Notes: a model not told the origin generated them from the sequence alone. Shown: positions 35,702-46,459, numbered from the stretch's first letter. The stretch is DNA of 64,000 nt from Corynebacterium meitnerae (GCF_027570075.1 NZ_JAKMUS010000001.1:124001-188000), one strand, 5' to 3'. Program-made: numbers and translations.

Positions 35702-36538
35702 ATGACTCCACGACCGCTCGCATTATCCCCATCCCGCGCCAACGATTACCAGCAGTGCCCGCTCAAATACCGCTTTCGCGCTATTGATCGGCTGCCGGAA
35801 CCGAAGACGGAAGCGCAGGTCAAGGGCAACCTTGTTCATGCCGTGCTGGAAGAGATGCACGCGTGGCCACGTGAGCAGCGCACGTTTCCGGCGGCGGTGA
35901 AGCAGATCAAGCCGTCGTGGACGAAGATGTTGGAGCAAGACGCCACCCAGGCCGAGCCGATCGAGGATGAACACCAGCTCTTCGTTGATGCCCGCACGCT
36001 TCTGCGCGGCTACTTCGAGATGGAAAACCCGCTCGGCTTTGATTCGCACGAGCAGGAAATGTACGTAGATACCGTCCTGCCCAATGGCGTGCCAGTGCGC
36101 GGTTTTATTGACCGCGTGGACATCGCACCGACGGGCGAGGTGCGCGTGGTGGACTACAAGACGGGCAAGAAACCTTCACCGCGCTTCTCCGCCGAGGCAC
36201 AGTTCCAGATGCGCTTCTACGCGCTGGTCTACTGGCGTTTGTTCGGCACGATCCCGCACCAGCTGCGCCTGATGTACCTCAAGGTCATGGATTCCATGTT
36301 CCTCGCGCCGTCGCGTGAGGAACTGGAGTACTTCGAACGCGACCTCGGTGACCTGTGGGCCAAGATCGAAGCCGATGGCACGTCTGGAAAATTCCGCCCA
36401 AAGAAATCCAAACTCTGTGACTGGTGTTCCTTCCAATCACTGTGCCCCGAATTCGGTGGCACCCCGCCGAGCTACCCGGGCTGGCCGGGCAGCACTGCGG
36501 ATACTGCGGATACTGCGGATACTGCGGATGAGTCCTAG
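35702..36538 (+). CDS. RecB-family PD-(D/E)XK nuclease with probable Fe-S cluster
   Basis: A 278-residue nuclease. Active-site residues lie in VHAVLEEMH, FIDRVDI and VRVVDYKTGKKP (the D-E-x-K core), with a following AQFQMRFYALVY helix. Four cysteines, one in YQQCPLKYRF near residue 19 and three in KLCDWCSFQSLC near residue 240, fit a 4Fe-4S cluster as in AddB and Cas4. The C-terminus ends in four perfect Thr-Ala-Asp repeats. It is probably a DNA repair exonuclease. The ATG at 35702 is favoured over 35690, which overlaps the -10. Confidence 0.87.
   Translation: MTPRPLALSPSRANDYQQCPLKYRFRAIDRLPEPKTEAQVKGNLVHAVLEEMHAWPREQRTFPAAVKQIKPSWTKMLEQDATQAEPIEDEHQLFVDARTLLRGYFEMENPLGFDSHEQEMYVDTVLPNGVPVRGFIDRVDIAPTGEVRVVDYKTGKKPSPRFSAEAQFQMRFYALVYWRLFGTIPHQLRLMYLKVMDSMFLAPSREELEYFERDLGDLWAKIEADGTSGKFRPKKSKLCDWCSFQSLCPEFGGTPPSYPGWPGSTADTADTADTADES
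36494..36529 (+). repeat. Four tandem copies of ACTGCGGAT
   Basis: A perfect 9-bp unit repeated four times encodes Thr-Ala-Asp repeats at the very end of the RecB-like protein. It is prone to slipped-strand change in copy number without a frameshift. Confidence 0.9.
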
Positions 36539-38199
36539 AACAGTCCGCTGACCTTACCGTTTGCGTCAACATCAATATTGTTGGCGGCAGGCACCTTGGG
36601 CAGACCTGGCATGGTCATCACATCACCAGTCAGCGCAACGATGAAACCAGCACCGGTACGCGGAATCAGCTTGCGCACGTGCAGGGTGTGGCCTGTTGGC
36701 GCACCGAGCTGAGCCGGGTCATCAGAGAAGCTGTACTGCGTCTTGGAGATGCACACCGGCAGGGTGTCCCAGCCATTCTGCTTCAGCGTTTTCAGGTCGC
36801 GCTGGGCGTTAACGGAGTACTGCACGGAGTCAGCACGGTAAATCTCCTTCGCAATGGTTTCGATCGAATTCTCAATGCCATCGGCCGGGTCATACAGCTG
36901 CGTGGAGGTGCCCTCAGTGAGGTTGTCCAGCAGGACATCGGCGAGCTCTAACGCGCCTTCGCCGCCCTTAGCCCACACATCTGCATCCGCCAGCGCAACG
37001 CCGAAGTCTGCGGCCCACGCGCGCATAGCCTCCATTTCCGCCTCGGTGTCGGACGTGAAACGGTTGAGCGCGACCACGGGAGTAACGCCGAACTTGCGGA
37101 TGTTTTCTACGTGGCGCTCCAGGTTCACCACACCAGCGCGCAGCGCCTCAAGGTTCTCCTGTTCAAGATCCTGGCGGGCGACACCGCCGTTGTACTTCAG
37201 CGAGCGGATCGTGGCCACAACCACAGCACCCGCCACATCGAGTTCGCCATAGCGAGCCTTGATGTCAAAGAACTTCTCCGCACCAAGGTCAGAACCAAAG
37301 CCAGCTTCTGTCAGCACGATGTCAGCACAAGCTCGCGCAGTTTGCGTAGCGACGAGGGTGTTGCACCCATGCGCAATATTGGCGAAGGGGCCGCCGTGGA
37401 TGAACGCCGGTGTGCCACCAAGAGTCTGGACGAGGTTCGGGTTCATCGCGTCCTTGAGCAGCGCCGTCAACGCGCCCTCCGCCTTGAGCTCACCCGCAGT
37501 GACCGGCTTGAGGTCATAGGTGAAGCCAACAGTGATGCGTGCGAGCCGTTCCTTGAGGTCCTCCAGATCCGTCGCAAGACCGAGGATGGCCATGATCTCA
37601 CTTGCCGCAGTGATGGTGAATCCGGTTTCAGCCGGCAGACCATTGCCTGGCCCGCCAAGTCCCGTGACCACCTTGCGGAGTGACCGGTCATTGACGTCGA
37701 GGCAGCGCTGCCAGGTGATGCGGCGTTCGTCGATACGCAGATCATTGCCCTGCTGGATGTGGTTATCAATCATCGCGGCGAGCGTATTATTCGCGCTGGT
37801 AATCGCGTGGAAGTCGCCGGTGAAGTGCAGGTTGATGTTTTCCATCGGAACCACCTGCGAGTAGCCGCCGCCCGCAGCACCACCCTTGATGCCCATGACC
37901 GGGCCGAGGGATGGCTCACGCAAAGCCACAGCCACGTTGTGTCCACGCTGTGCCAGGGCATCAGTGAGCCCAATAAGGACAGTGGACTTGCCTTCCCCCG
38001 CGGGTGTTGGGGACACACCGGTGACAAGCACGAGCTTGCCACTCGGTGCCCCTTCAATCTTGTGCAGATCCACCTTGGCCATGGAGTGGCCATAAGGGAT
38101 CAATGCATCTTCCGGGATGCTGGCTTTCGCCGCGATCTCCGTGATGGGCTCGAGGGTATGCGCCTGGGCGATTTCAACATCGGTTTTAGGTTGCGTCAT
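36535..38199 (-). CDS. fhs: Formate-tetrahydrofolate ligase
   Basis: A 554-residue enzyme that makes 10-formyl-tetrahydrofolate from formate, ATP and tetrahydrofolate. The nucleotide loop TPAGEGKST, the GGAAGGGYSQVVPMENINLH segment and GGTPAFIHGGPFANIAHGCN match the family. The ATG at 38199 (MTQPKTDVE) is chosen because TAGGCT ends exactly 7 nt before it. The stop codon overlaps that of the convergent nuclease gene by four bases. It feeds one-carbon units to purine and fMet synthesis. Confidence 0.95.
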   Translation of the reverse strand: MTQPKTDVEIAQAHTLEPITEIAAKASIPEDALIPYGHSMAKVDLHKIEGAPSGKLVLVTGVSPTPAGEGKSTVLIGLTDALAQRGHNVAVALREPSLGPVMGIKGGAAGGGYSQVVPMENINLHFTGDFHAITSANNTLAAMIDNHIQQGNDLRIDERRITWQRCLDVNDRSLRKVVTGLGGPGNGLPAETGFTITAASEIMAILGLATDLEDLKERLARITVGFTYDLKPVTAGELKAEGALTALLKDAMNPNLVQTLGGTPAFIHGGPFANIAHGCNTLVATQTARACADIVLTEAGFGSDLGAEKFFDIKARYGELDVAGAVVVATIRSLKYNGGVARQDLEQENLEALRAGVVNLERHVENIRKFGVTPVVALNRFTSDTEAEMEAMRAWAADFGVALADADVWAKGGEGALELADVLLDNLTEGTSTQLYDPADGIENSIETIAKEIYRADSVQYSVNAQRDLKTLKQNGWDTLPVCISKTQYSFSDDPAQLGAPTGHTLHVRKLIPRTGAGFIVALTGDVMTMPGLPKVPAANNIDVDANGKVSGLF

Positions 38200-38252
38200 A
38201 CCCTCCAGCCTAAGCCCCGCCACCGTGATGGCGCTGCACGAGTTAGTCTGCG

Positions 38253-39671
38253 CTAGTCCAGGTACAGCTTTCCGCGGTACTCCGGATGCATGAGGTTCTC
38301 CTTGCTCAGAACCTGGTTCAGAGTTTCCTCATCCAGCAGACCCTTCTCCAAGACAATCTCACGGACACCGCGGCCCGTTGCAGCAGCTTCCTTGCCCACC
38401 AGGTCACCGTTGTGGTGGCCAATGAACGGGTTGAGGTAGGTGATGATGCCGATGGAGTTGTCCACGTACGCCTGGCACACATCCGCATTAGCGGTGATGC
38501 CCACGACGCACTTCTCACGCAGGGTGCGTGCGGCGTTGCCCAGCAGGTCGATGGACTCAAACAGGGACTGCGCGAGAACCGGCTCCATCACATTGAGCTG
38601 CAACTGACCAGCTTCCGCAGCCATGCTCACGGTGAGGTCATTGCCGAAGACCTTGAAGCACACCTGGTTGACCACTTCCGGGATCACCGGGTTGACCTTC
38701 GCCGGCATGATGGAGGAGCCGGCCTGGCGCTCCGGCAGGTTGATCTCATTGAGGCCAGCGCGTGGTCCGGAGGACAGAAGGCGAAGGTCATTACAGATCT
38801 TGGACAGCTTCATCGCAGCGCGCTTGATAGCGGAATGAGCCATGACGTAGCCACCGGTGTCAGAGGTTGCCTCGATGAGGTCCGGCGACGTGGAAATAGG
38901 AAGGCCAGTGACCTCACGCATGGCGGCAACAACCTGGTCGCGGTAGCCGCTCGGCGTGTTCACGCCCGTGCCAATAGCGGTGGCGCCCAGGTTGATCTCC
39001 AGGAGGTTCTCCGCAGCGCTCTTCAGGGTGCGCTGCTCCTCCGACAGGTTGGAGCCAAAAGCGGTGAACTCAGCGCCCAGGGTCATGGGAACAGCATCCT
39101 GCAGCTGAGTGCGGCCCATCTTCAGAATGTCTGCGAACTCGTCGCCCTTCTCCCGGAATGCCTGCTGCAGCTCGTCGAACTCCGCGATGAGAACCTGCAG
39201 CGCGTGGTACAGGCCAAGCCGGAAGCCCGTCGGGTACGCGTCATTAGTGGACTGGGACATGTTGACGTCGTCATTAGGGTTGAGGATGTCGTAGCGGCCC
39301 TTTTCGTGGCCCATGATCTCCAGCGCGAGGTTGGCCACAACCTCATTGGTGTTCATGTTGACCGACGTGCCCGCACCACCCTGGAAGGCATCGATGGGGA
39401 ATTGATCCATGCAGCGCCCTTCATCCAAGATGAGGTCACATGCAGCGATGATCGCATCAGCCTTGTCCTTGGGCAGCGTGTGCAGACGGCGGTTAGCCAT
39501 CGCGGCTGCTTTCTTCACCATGACCATGCCGCGCACGAAGGCAGGGAAATCCTGGACCTTGGTGGAAGAGATCTGGAAATTGTCCACGGCGCGCATCGTG
39601 TGCACGCCGTAGTACTTGTCGTTGGGGACTTCGATGGTCCCAAGGAGGTCTTCTTCAGTTCTGTAGCCCAT
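38253..39671 (-). CDS. aspA: Aspartate ammonia-lyase
   Basis: A 472-residue member of the fumarase/aspartase superfamily that converts aspartate to fumarate and ammonia. The signature [11 protein letters not shown], containing the catalytic Ser loop, is present near residue 320, with [10 protein letters not shown] and [12 protein letters not shown] upstream. The start is set at the ATG of [11 protein letters not shown] (39671), in line with the family; an in-frame codon at 39689 is possible. It lies 21 bases downstream of hisG. Confidence 0.95.
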   Translation of the reverse strand: MGYRTEEDLLGTIEVPNDKYYGVHTMRAVDNFQISSTKVQDFPAFVRGMVMVKKAAAMANRRLHTLPKDKADAIIAACDLILDEGRCMDQFPIDAFQGGAGTSVNMNTNEVVANLALEIMGHEKGRYDILNPNDDVNMSQSTNDAYPTGFRLGLYHALQVLIAEFDELQQAFREKGDEFADILKMGRTQLQDAVPMTLGAEFTAFGSNLSEEQRTLKSAAENLLEINLGATAIGTGVNTPSGYRDQVVAAMREVTGLPISTSPDLIEATSDTGGYVMAHSAIKRAAMKLSKICNDLRLLSSGPRAGLNEINLPERQAGSSIMPAKVNPVIPEVVNQVCFKVFGNDLTVSMAAEAGQLQLNVMEPVLAQSLFESIDLLGNAARTLREKCVVGITANADVCQAYVDNSIGIITYLNPFIGHHNGDLVGKEAAATGRGVREIVLEKGLLDEETLNQVLSKENLMHPEYRGKLYLD

Positions 39672-39692
39672 GGGGCCAACTATTACCACATT

Positions 39693-40538
39693 CTAGATAC
39701 GCGCGATGCGCAGTTCAGAAGCCAGAATTGCTTCCGCACCCGTTGCTGCAAGACGGTCCATGAGCAGGTTCGCTTCCTTCCGCGGAACCATGGCGCGAAC
39801 AGCAACCCAGTTCTCACGCTGCAGTGGCGACACAGTCGGACCCGTCAGGCCCGGGGTCACAGATACTGCCGCGTCCAGGTTGTCGCGGGAGATGTTGTAG
39901 TCAAGCATGAGGAAGTTGTGCGCGGTAAGAATGCCGCGGATGCGGGAGAGCACAACCTCATCATTCGGGGTGAGCTCGCGGCCCTTTCGCTTCACGACGA
40001 CAGCCTCACTCTTCACAATCGGCTCCCCAAACGGAGCCAGCCCCTGCTGGCGCAGCGTGGCACCGGTGGACACCACGTCGGCAATAGCATCAGCGACACC
40101 GAGCTTGATGGCAATCTCAACCGCACCATCAAGGCGAATGACCTCCGCCTCAATGCCACGCTCAGCCAGGTAGTCGGCGGCTAGGTGCGGGTAGGACGTA
40201 GCCAGGCGCTTGCCGTGCAGGTCCTCCACAGTCCACGTCTGATCAGCTGGTGCGGCGAAGCGGAAGGTCGAGCCACCAAACCCGAGGCTCAAGACCTCTT
40301 CGACATCGGCGCGGGAGTCCATGGCCAGGTCGCGGCCGGTGATGCCCAGATCAAGATGGCCTCCGGCGACGTAGATAGCAATGTCTTTCGGGCGCAGGAA
40401 GAAGAACTCCACGTCATTCGCCTCGTCGACAATGTTCAGCGCCTTGGAGATCCCACGGCCCTTGTAGCCAGCCTCCTTGAGAATCCCAGTGGCAGCTTCA
40501 GACAGGGAGCCCTTGTTAGGTACAGCGATCTTGATCAT
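39693..40538 (-). CDS. hisG: ATP phosphoribosyltransferase HisG
   Basis: A 281-residue long-form HisG, the first and feedback-inhibited step of histidine synthesis. Segments include IAVPNKGSLSEAA, DLGITGRDLAMD and the C-terminal ACT-like regulatory domain (GPTVSPLQRENWVAVRAMVPRKEANLLMDRL split). It follows hisE on the same strand with a 19-base gap; in corynebacteria hisEG form a separate unit from the main his cluster. Confidence 0.96.
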   Translation of the reverse strand: MIKIAVPNKGSLSEAATGILKEAGYKGRGISKALNIVDEANDVEFFFLRPKDIAIYVAGGHLDLGITGRDLAMDSRADVEEVLSLGFGGSTFRFAAPADQTWTVEDLHGKRLATSYPHLAADYLAERGIEAEVIRLDGAVEIAIKLGVADAIADVVSTGATLRQQGLAPFGEPIVKSEAVVVKRKGRELTPNDEVVLSRIRGILTAHNFLMLDYNISRDNLDAAVSVTPGLTGPTVSPLQRENWVAVRAMVPRKEANLLMDRLAATGAEAILASELRIARI

Positions 40539-40557
40539 GGTGGCGGTGGGTTCTCCT

Positions 40558-40821
40558 CTAGAGGTACTTGTAAATATCGTCGGGGGTCAGGCCACGGGAG
40601 ACCATCATCACCTGCGTCCAGTAGATGAGCTGGCTCATTTCCTCAGCGAGCTCCTCATCGGACTGGTACTCGGAGGCGATCCACACCTCGCCGGCTTCCT
40701 CGATGATCTTCTTGCCAATCGCATGCGGCCCCTTATCCAGAGCCTCTACAGTGCCGGAGCCAGCTGGGCGCTCGGCGGCCTTAGTGGATAGTTCCGCGAA
40801 GAGTTCATCGAAGTTTTTCAC
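40558..40821 (-). CDS. hisE: Phosphoribosyl-ATP pyrophosphatase HisE
   Basis: An 87-residue all-helical enzyme of the MazG-like superfamily that hydrolyses phosphoribosyl-ATP to phosphoribosyl-AMP, the second step of histidine synthesis. The metal-binding helices are visible in [16 protein letters not shown] and [13 protein letters not shown]. The GTG at 40821 is chosen because TAGAGT ends exactly 7 nt before it; this gives the usual start ([11 protein letters not shown]). An in-frame GTG at 40830 is less likely. Confidence 0.95.
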   Translation of the reverse strand: MKNFDELFAELSTKAAERPAGSGTVEALDKGPHAIGKKIIEEAGEVWIASEYQSDEELAEEMSQLIYWTQVMMVSRGLTPDDIYKYL

Positions 40822-40836
40822 GCAGATCACTCTAAT

Positions 40837-41511
40837 CTATTGCGAGGTTGCTGCGCTGAACCGGGCATACACCCACGCAGCATCAGCACCAACAAATTCC
40901 TGTGGATCCATGGGAACAACACCTGCTGGAACCTTCTCTGCCAGCCCCAGGACCACGCATCCTGCTGCGGCGGCGGCACTCATGCCCGCCCAGGAATCCT
41001 CAAACACGAGGCAATTTTTCGGGTCCTGCCCTACCGCCTGAGCTGCAGCGAGATACATATCAGGGGCCGGCTTCGGGTTGGGCACCTCATCACCAGTCAC
41101 GGAACCGCAGAAGAATTCCCGCCCCACGGCGTCGATGCAGCGTTCCGCCAACTCACGTTCGGTGTTGGTGGTGACGAGCATGGGGATGCCGTCGGCAAGC
41201 AGAGAAGCAAGCACCTCACGCACCCCCGGGTTCGGGGTGAGCTCCCCAGAAAGCAGCTCGCCCATGCGCGCGTACATCCATCCGCGATAGCGCTCGTAGT
41301 CGCCGGGCTGAAGCTCAACACCCGCCCACTCGGCGCACACGCGCAAGGTGTTGCCAAAGCTGCCACCAACGGTCCTCTCCCGCTGTTCCGCATCCAAACG
41401 GCGACCAAGGAGTTCGGAGAGTTCGTAGGTAGCAATGCCCCACAACGGCTCCGTATCCACCATCGTGCCGTCCATGTCCCAGAAGACAGCGGCTGGCCGC
41501 GCGCTAGTCAA
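40837..41511 (-). CDS. HAD-family hydrolase
   Basis: A 224-residue haloacid dehalogenase-like phosphatase. Motif I is FWDMDGTMVDTEP, motif II is MLVTTNTERELAERC, and motifs III/IV appear in NPKPAPDMYL and VFEDSWAGMSAAAAAG. The helical cap between motifs I and II marks subfamily IA (phosphoglycolate phosphatase or beta-phosphoglucomutase type). The substrate is not known. It overlaps the upstream hypothetical gene by eight bases. Confidence 0.88.
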   Translation of the reverse strand: MTSARPAAVFWDMDGTMVDTEPLWGIATYELSELLGRRLDAEQRERTVGGSFGNTLRVCAEWAGVELQPGDYERYRGWMYARMGELLSGELTPNPGVREVLASLLADGIPMLVTTNTERELAERCIDAVGREFFCGSVTGDEVPNPKPAPDMYLAAAQAVGQDPKNCLVFEDSWAGMSAAAAAGCVVLGLAEKVPAGVVPMDPQEFVGADAAWVYARFSAATSQ

Positions 41512-41884
41512 GCTCAGGCAGGGAATTCAAGGCGTCCTCAGTAGCACCCGTCGCTGCTGCCGCGCGGAAAGCGAAGTCCTGCAGGTCAGCTTTCTCTTCC
41601 GGCTCGAGCACTGCATCGGCGTGCTGTGCGTTGAACTCGTGCAGATTCGTGAAAAATGGCTCCACGACAGCCACGAGCTTGTCCGCATCCGGGTCGGCTT
41701 CAACCAAGTCGAGCGCGTCAAGGTACATCTCCAGGAGACGCTTCAGATCGGGCAGGACCGCCGGATCAAAAGGTTCATCCCAAAACTCCTTGTCGTCCTC
41801 ATTGAGGTAGGAGCCAGTGGCAAAGGTGGTCAGGTCGTCGATGAACTCGTTGACATCGTCCTGGAACTGTTCACGGATGGTCAT
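41504..41884 (-). CDS. Conserved hypothetical acidic helical protein
   Basis: A 126-residue very acidic protein, predicted to be all-helical (REQFQDDVNEFIDDL, DLKRLLEMYLDALDLVEADPDADKLVAVVEPFF). No known domain was recognised. It lies between mshC and the HAD gene and overlaps the latter by eight bases, so it is probably cotranscribed and translationally coupled. An in-frame ATG three codons upstream (41893) is an alternative start. Confidence 0.65.
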   Translation of the reverse strand: MTIREQFQDDVNEFIDDLTTFATGSYLNEDDKEFWDEPFDPAVLPDLKRLLEMYLDALDLVEADPDADKLVAVVEPFFTNLHEFNAQHADAVLEPEEKADLQDFAFRAAAATGATEDALNSLPELD

Positions 41885-41905
41885 GGCAGCCATTCTTACC
41901 CAGAT

Positions 41906-43114
41906 TTAGCGCAGCTGCACACCAAGCAATCCATGGATGGCATCAGCGATCAATCCACCGTGGTCACCGGGTGCATTGTCGATGATCTCAAGAGCCAGCG
42001 GCGTGTTCAGATCATCGGCCAGAGCGGCACGCAGCTTATCGACGACTCCCACCGCTACCTCTTCACTCACCTCTACCGTGAGCGCCTCCCGCCATGCCGC
42101 AAGACGCTGCGCTGCAGCGTCGAGTGCCTGGTAGGAGAAGTCACGGTCCTGGCGGTAGTGGCCCGCAAAAACAGCGAGGCGGATTGCGCCAGCTTCATGT
42201 CCGGCCTCGGTGAGCTTGTGCACGAACACGAGGTTTCCCAGGGACTTGGACATCTTCACACCATCCAGCGCGATCATGCCGGTGTGCACGTAGTGTTCCG
42301 CCATGCGGTCGACTCCATAAGCAGATTCTGCATGAGCCGCAGAAAACTCATGGTGCGGGAACGCGAGGTCCGATCCACCGCCCTGGATGGCAAAGGTGTG
42401 GCCCAGGCGATTCGTCGCAATGGCGGAGCACTCAATGTGCCAACCTGGCCGACCGGCACCAAACGGTGCTTCCCACGACGGCTCGCCTGGACGGTGCCCG
42501 CGCCACAACAGGGCGTCGAGGGGATCCCGCTTGCCTTCGCGGTCCGGGTCCCCACCACGTTCCGCGAAGTACTCCTCCATTGTCGCGCGATCCAGGTTGG
42601 ACTCGTAGCCAAACTGAGCAGTTGCCGTGATCGGCGCGTAGATGTCGCCGTGGTCGAGTTGGTAGGCCCGCCCTGCGTCGAGAAGCATCTGCACCATCTC
42701 GATGACCTCATCCACGGATTCCATCGCACCGATGTAATCACGCGGCGGAATGATGGAGAGGATCTCCATGTCACTGCGGAAGAGATCAATCTGGCTGGTG
42801 CCCAGCTCCTGCCAGTCAACTCCGTCACGCTCTGCGCGTTCAAAGAGCGGGTCATCCACATCGGTGATGTTCTGCACGTACGTCACGCGGTGGCCGTTGG
42901 CCAGAAGCTGGCGGTACACCAAGTCAAAAGCCAAATATGTCGAAGCATGGCCCAAGTGCGTCGAATCGTAGGGGGTAATGCCGCAGACATACATGCCCAC
43001 TTCCCCATCGCGGACCACAACTTCCTTTACCCGCTGGTCAGCGGTATCAAACAGAGACAAAGGAACAGGCTTGCCGGCAACGGCAGGCACAACAGGAGTA
43101 GGCCAAGAACGCAT
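41906..43114 (-). CDS. mshC: Mycothiol ligase MshC
   Basis: A 402-residue cysteinyl-tRNA-synthetase-like enzyme that joins cysteine to GlcN-Ins in mycothiol synthesis. Motifs include the zinc Cys of [18 protein letters not shown] with its HLGH box, [16 protein letters not shown], the zinc-side WHIEC, and KMSKS-type [11 protein letters not shown]. The ending is shorter than in true CysS, with no anticodon-binding domain. TAGGCT ends exactly 7 nt before the ATG. Mycothiol is the main low-molecular-weight thiol of actinobacteria. Confidence 0.95.
   Translation of the reverse strand: MRSWPTPVVPAVAGKPVPLSLFDTADQRVKEVVVRDGEVGMYVCGITPYDSTHLGHASTYLAFDLVYRQLLANGHRVTYVQNITDVDDPLFERAERDGVDWQELGTSQIDLFRSDMEILSIIPPRDYIGAMESVDEVIEMVQMLLDAGRAYQLDHGDIYAPITATAQFGYESNLDRATMEEYFAERGGDPDREGKRDPLDALLWRGHRPGEPSWEAPFGAGRPGWHIECSAIATNRLGHTFAIQGGGSDLAFPHHEFSAAHAESAYGVDRMAEHYVHTGMIALDGVKMSKSLGNLVFVHKLTEAGHEAGAIRLAVFAGHYRQDRDFSYQALDAAAQRLAAWREALTVEVSEEVAVGVVDKLRAALADDLNTPLALEIIDNAPGDHGGLIADAIHGLLGVQLR
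42034..42044 (+). repeat. Copy of the 11-mer GCTTATCGACG
   Basis: Inside mshC; the coding strand reads Val-Asp-Lys. Confidence 0.85.
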
Positions 43115-43176
43115 GGGGGCCAGCCTACAAGCCCGTTCGCCTGCGTGGTGCTAGCGGGGGCGATAGAGTCACACGC

Positions 43177-44493
43177 ATGAAAAAGCGCACCGCCTTCACT
43201 GCCGTTAACAGCGCAGTCGCTCTTATGGCGTCCTTGGTTGCTGTGGCTCAGGCAGAACCGGAAACACCCGACACACCCGAGGCAGCTAGTGCTTGCCCCG
43301 CCGTGAATATCGTCGTGGCCGCAGGCTCTTTCGAATCGACAGCCAATGATTCGCCGGAGGACATCCGCGGTTTTGCCCATGGCGTTAACTTCGCCGCTGA
43401 ATTGCAAAATGCATTCCCTAGGCAGGTAACCGCGTGGCAGGTGCCTTACCCGTCCTCCGTGTCTGTGCTGGGCTCCGCTTTGGATGCGCGGACTCTGGAA
43501 GAGCGTGCCCATGGCTACCTTCCTTACGGCGCCTCTCGCGCTGAAGGCGTGAGGATGGCCACTGAACACATGGCTGAGCTCGCGGCACGTTGCCCTGACG
43601 TGAAATTCCTCGTGGCCGGATATTCGCAAGGTGCATCCGTGGCGGGTGACACTGTGACTGCAGTCGGGCGTGGCACCGTGCCCGGCGTCACCAGCGACAG
43701 CATTCTTGGCACCTACCTCTTGGCAGATCCGGGACGCTCACCACTGGGCACCGAAACGGTGTCACTTGCTAACGGGGCTGAGGGCATCCGCAGTGTGACC
43801 GGCGAAGTCTTTATCCCGCTCGATCAAGGCACACCGCCTGCACACTACGAAGGTCTAACTGGACCTCGTGCCTCCACGGCCTTCACGTCTTTTGGGGACC
43901 GCGTGCTCTCCATCTGCCATCCATCCGACCCAGCTTGCTCGACCGCCCCCGGCCGGCTGCCACAGCGCGTGGGCGATGCGCTGAACGAGTTGGAGAAATC
44001 CCCCGACCACGAGCAAGCGGTCAAAGCAGGGTTGACGGACCCTAAGGTGCTCGGTGTGATGTTCCTCATCAGCCTGCCGCTTTTCGTGCTCATGCTGTTG
44101 GGCATCTTCTCCCCGATCCCGAAGCTCGTTGCATCCGCCGCAGGCTTAAGCGGGCTTAACGACGGCCAACGCGCCGCCCTACGCGCCCTCGCCACTGAGC
44201 TGTCCGTCGTCGGTGGTGTGACGCAGGCATTCCACCAGGAGCAGTCGTCCAAGGCCGGGGAAGCGGTGTCGCCGATTGTGTGGGACGTGGACAAGCTTTC
44301 TACCGATGCGGGAAGCTCGCAGTCCTCTCGACTATCCAGCGTCGCGGTGTCGCAACTGCTCAAGGGCCACCACCATGTGCCGTACTTCACGCAGGGCGGG
44401 CAGAAGCCGTACACGATCGGTGGCAAAGTCGTGGACCAGTGGATTCACGACGACATGCAGGCGCGGATTGAGGCTGTTACCCAGCAGCCATAA
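43177..44493 (+). CDS. Secreted cutinase-family protein with C-terminal membrane segment
   Basis: A 438-residue protein with a signal peptide ([25 protein letters not shown]). The cutinase-type alpha/beta hydrolase domain has the nucleophile motif GYSQGA near residue 150, and later acidic and His-containing segments. A hydrophobic helix ([18 protein letters not shown], ~290-307) and a ~130-residue C-terminal region follow, so it is probably tethered at the cell surface. Cutinase-like proteins of mycolate-containing bacteria hydrolyse lipid esters. TAGAGT ends exactly 7 nt before the ATG. Its 3' end overlaps uppP by 17 bases. Confidence 0.82.
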   Translation: MKKRTAFTAVNSAVALMASLVAVAQAEPETPDTPEAASACPAVNIVVAAGSFESTANDSPEDIRGFAHGVNFAAELQNAFPRQVTAWQVPYPSSVSVLGSALDARTLEERAHGYLPYGASRAEGVRMATEHMAELAARCPDVKFLVAGYSQGASVAGDTVTAVGRGTVPGVTSDSILGTYLLADPGRSPLGTETVSLANGAEGIRSVTGEVFIPLDQGTPPAHYEGLTGPRASTAFTSFGDRVLSICHPSDPACSTAPGRLPQRVGDALNELEKSPDHEQAVKAGLTDPKVLGVMFLISLPLFVLMLLGIFSPIPKLVASAAGLSGLNDGQRAALRALATELSVVGGVTQAFHQEQSSKAGEAVSPIVWDVDKLSTDAGSSQSSRLSSVAVSQLLKGHHHVPYFTQGGQKPYTIGGKVVDQWIHDDMQARIEAVTQQP

Positions 44494-45343
44494 CGCCGGT
44501 GGCCAGCAGAATCATTACGATGATGCCCAGCGGAATGCGGTAAGCCGCAAACCAAGCAAACGAGTGGTGGGAAACAAATTTCAACAGCCACGCAATGGAC
44601 GCATAGCCCAAAGCAAAGGCGATGATGGAGCCAACCAAAAGCTGGCCGCCGGTGGCGGCTTGGCCGGCTTGGGGAGCGAAGGCGTCGGGAAGCGAAAAGA
44701 GCCCTGATGCGAGCACTGCCGGAATGGCGAGCAAGAAGCTGAACCGCGTGGCTACCTCACGGTCCAAACCGAGGAAGAGGCCGCCCGAGATCGTGCCGCC
44801 GGAACGGGAGACGCCGGGGATGAGCGCGAGGCACTGCCACAGGCCCATCACGATGGCGTCTTTCATGGTCAGCTCGTCATACCCACGTGTCTTCTTGCCC
44901 ACACGCTCCGCGAAGATGAAGACGAAGGAGAACAAGATCAGCACCGCCGCCGTGATCCATAGGTTGCGGAAGTTTTCGCGGATCAGGTCCTTGAGCAGCA
45001 GACCAAAAACACTGACTGGGATGGTGCCCACAATGACCATCCAGCCCATCCGGTAATCAAAGCCACGCTTCTCTCGGTTGAACAGGCCGGCGAACCAGCC
45101 GGTGAGGATCTGCCAAATCTCCTTGGCAAAGAAAACGAGGACAGCAAGCTCTGTACCCAGCTGGATCACTGCGGTGAAGCTCGCGCCCGCGTCCTGGCCC
45201 CAGAATAACTCCGAGACAATACGCAGGTGACCGGAGGAGGACACCGGCAGGAACTCCGTGAGTCCCTGCACGATCGACAAAACGACCACCTGCGCCCAAG
45301 ACATCGCTTCGGATGCGGCTACTGCTGTTGTGCTTGCTTCCAT
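44477..45343 (-). CDS. uppP: Undecaprenyl-diphosphatase UppP
   Basis: A 288-residue membrane phosphatase that recycles undecaprenyl pyrophosphate for peptidoglycan and arabinogalactan synthesis; the BacA name comes from bacitracin resistance. The two catalytic motifs are [14 protein letters not shown] and PGVSRSGGT, both clear. About eight helices are predicted. The ATG at 45343 ([12 protein letters not shown]) is used; the long open frame upstream lies over another gene and is rejected. An ATG at 45304 is a shorter alternative. Confidence 0.93.
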   Translation of the reverse strand: MEASTTAVAASEAMSWAQVVVLSIVQGLTEFLPVSSSGHLRIVSELFWGQDAGASFTAVIQLGTELAVLVFFAKEIWQILTGWFAGLFNREKRGFDYRMGWMVIVGTIPVSVFGLLLKDLIRENFRNLWITAAVLILFSFVFIFAERVGKKTRGYDELTMKDAIVMGLWQCLALIPGVSRSGGTISGGLFLGLDREVATRFSFLLAIPAVLASGLFSLPDAFAPQAGQAATGGQLLVGSIIAFALGYASIAWLLKFVSHHSFAWFAAYRIPLGIIVMILLATGVMAAG

Positions 45344-45424
45344 CACGGTGGACACCCTACAGCCGCTGGGCGTCATCACTAGCACGGCGCGGCGTGGGCG
45401 GGAGAGGTTGATAGGCTTAGGCAC

Positions 45425-46453
45425 GTGAAAACTCTGCGTATTGTGCCGATTATCGCGACATGTTTGCTTGTTGCTGGCTGCTCCCCGGCTGTTCAAGAGA
45501 AAACCGAAGAAGCCCTGAACATGGGTAATGCCGAGCCGGCAGACTCCCCTGTTGCAACACAGCCTTCTGGTGAGGTCATCGAAGCACCCGCCATTACGGA
45601 TATTGACGCCGCGGGCGATGTCTTGGGTGTCCGCTTTGCTGACTCGCTGAAGATCGGTGAGCTTGCGGCTTTCCGCTCGGACAAGACTCAGACGATTGAC
45701 GTCGATGCGTCGGCGGCTGACATCAGCGCCAACAATGATCGCTTTGCCATCGTCCGCGCAGACGCCAACGAGGTAGAACTTATCGACGCTTCCAGTGGTA
45801 AGACTGCAGCCCGCGTGCCAGTGGGTGAAGAGGTCACTGTTGCTGCACCGCTTACCGACGATTCCATCGTCGCCGGTTCCGACGCCACCGAGCGCGTCTG
45901 GGTCTACTCGGCTGACGGCACTGAAGAGTCCACGTTCAAGGTCGCTCGCCCGACGGATTACATGCTCTCCCAGTCCCTCAGCGATGAAGACCGCGTGGTG
46001 CGGGTGAACCGCTTCGACACCACCATCCAAGACATACACGGGTCCAAAGCCCGCCAGGGTGGCACCCTCCGCATTGGATACGGCGTGGGCAAGGTAGCTT
46101 TTGGCGACGACGGAGTTGTGCTGGCTGCCGACGCAACCGGTAATCGCCTGCTCCTCTACACCACCGATGAAGTGGTTCGCCTGCACCAGATGGTACCCAC
46201 CGATGGCCGCCCCTGGGCTGTCGCATGGGACAGCAAGCGCAAGCTGGCATGGGTGACCTCCACCGAGAACAACACCGTAGTCGGCTACGACATCTCCCAA
46301 GGCGTGCCGCTGGAGAAGATGCGCTTTAATACAGTCACTTCGCCGCAGAGTCTCGCCGTTGTTTCAGACGGAACCCTCGTTATTGGTTCCGCCACCGGCG
46401 ATGGCCTTCAAGTGATCAATCCTGACAATTCTGATACTGCGGTGAAGGAGTAG
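45425..46453 (+). CDS. Beta-propeller-like lipoprotein of unknown function
   Basis: A 342-residue protein with a lipoprotein signal ([11 protein letters not shown], Cys at residue 19). The rest is beta-rich with repeated blades ([53 protein letters not shown]), typical of a seven-bladed YVTN/Lactonase-like propeller. It should be anchored to the outer face of the membrane; no function can be assigned. TAGGCT ends exactly 7 nt before the GTG start. It precedes pyrD by six bases. Confidence 0.78.
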   Translation: MKTLRIVPIIATCLLVAGCSPAVQEKTEEALNMGNAEPADSPVATQPSGEVIEAPAITDIDAAGDVLGVRFADSLKIGELAAFRSDKTQTIDVDASAADISANNDRFAIVRADANEVELIDASSGKTAARVPVGEEVTVAAPLTDDSIVAGSDATERVWVYSADGTEESTFKVARPTDYMLSQSLSDEDRVVRVNRFDTTIQDIHGSKARQGGTLRIGYGVGKVAFGDDGVVLAADATGNRLLLYTTDEVVRLHQMVPTDGRPWAVAWDSKRKLAWVTSTENNTVVGYDISQGVPLEKMRFNTVTSPQSLAVVSDGTLVIGSATGDGLQVINPDNSDTAVKE

Positions 46454-46459
46454 AACGCC

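Noticed and set aside
38286-40184. A 632-codon open frame antisense to aspA and hisG
   Set aside because: It spans two confidently identified genes and their junction, and the translation has no recognisable domain.
41435-43180. A 581-codon frame antisense to mshC and its neighbours
   Set aside because: It crosses three real genes and has no domain or start signals.
44477-46300. A 607-residue form of UppP
   Set aside because: The extra N-terminal part is antisense to the lipoprotein gene, which has its own lipobox and promoter; UppP starts at 45343.
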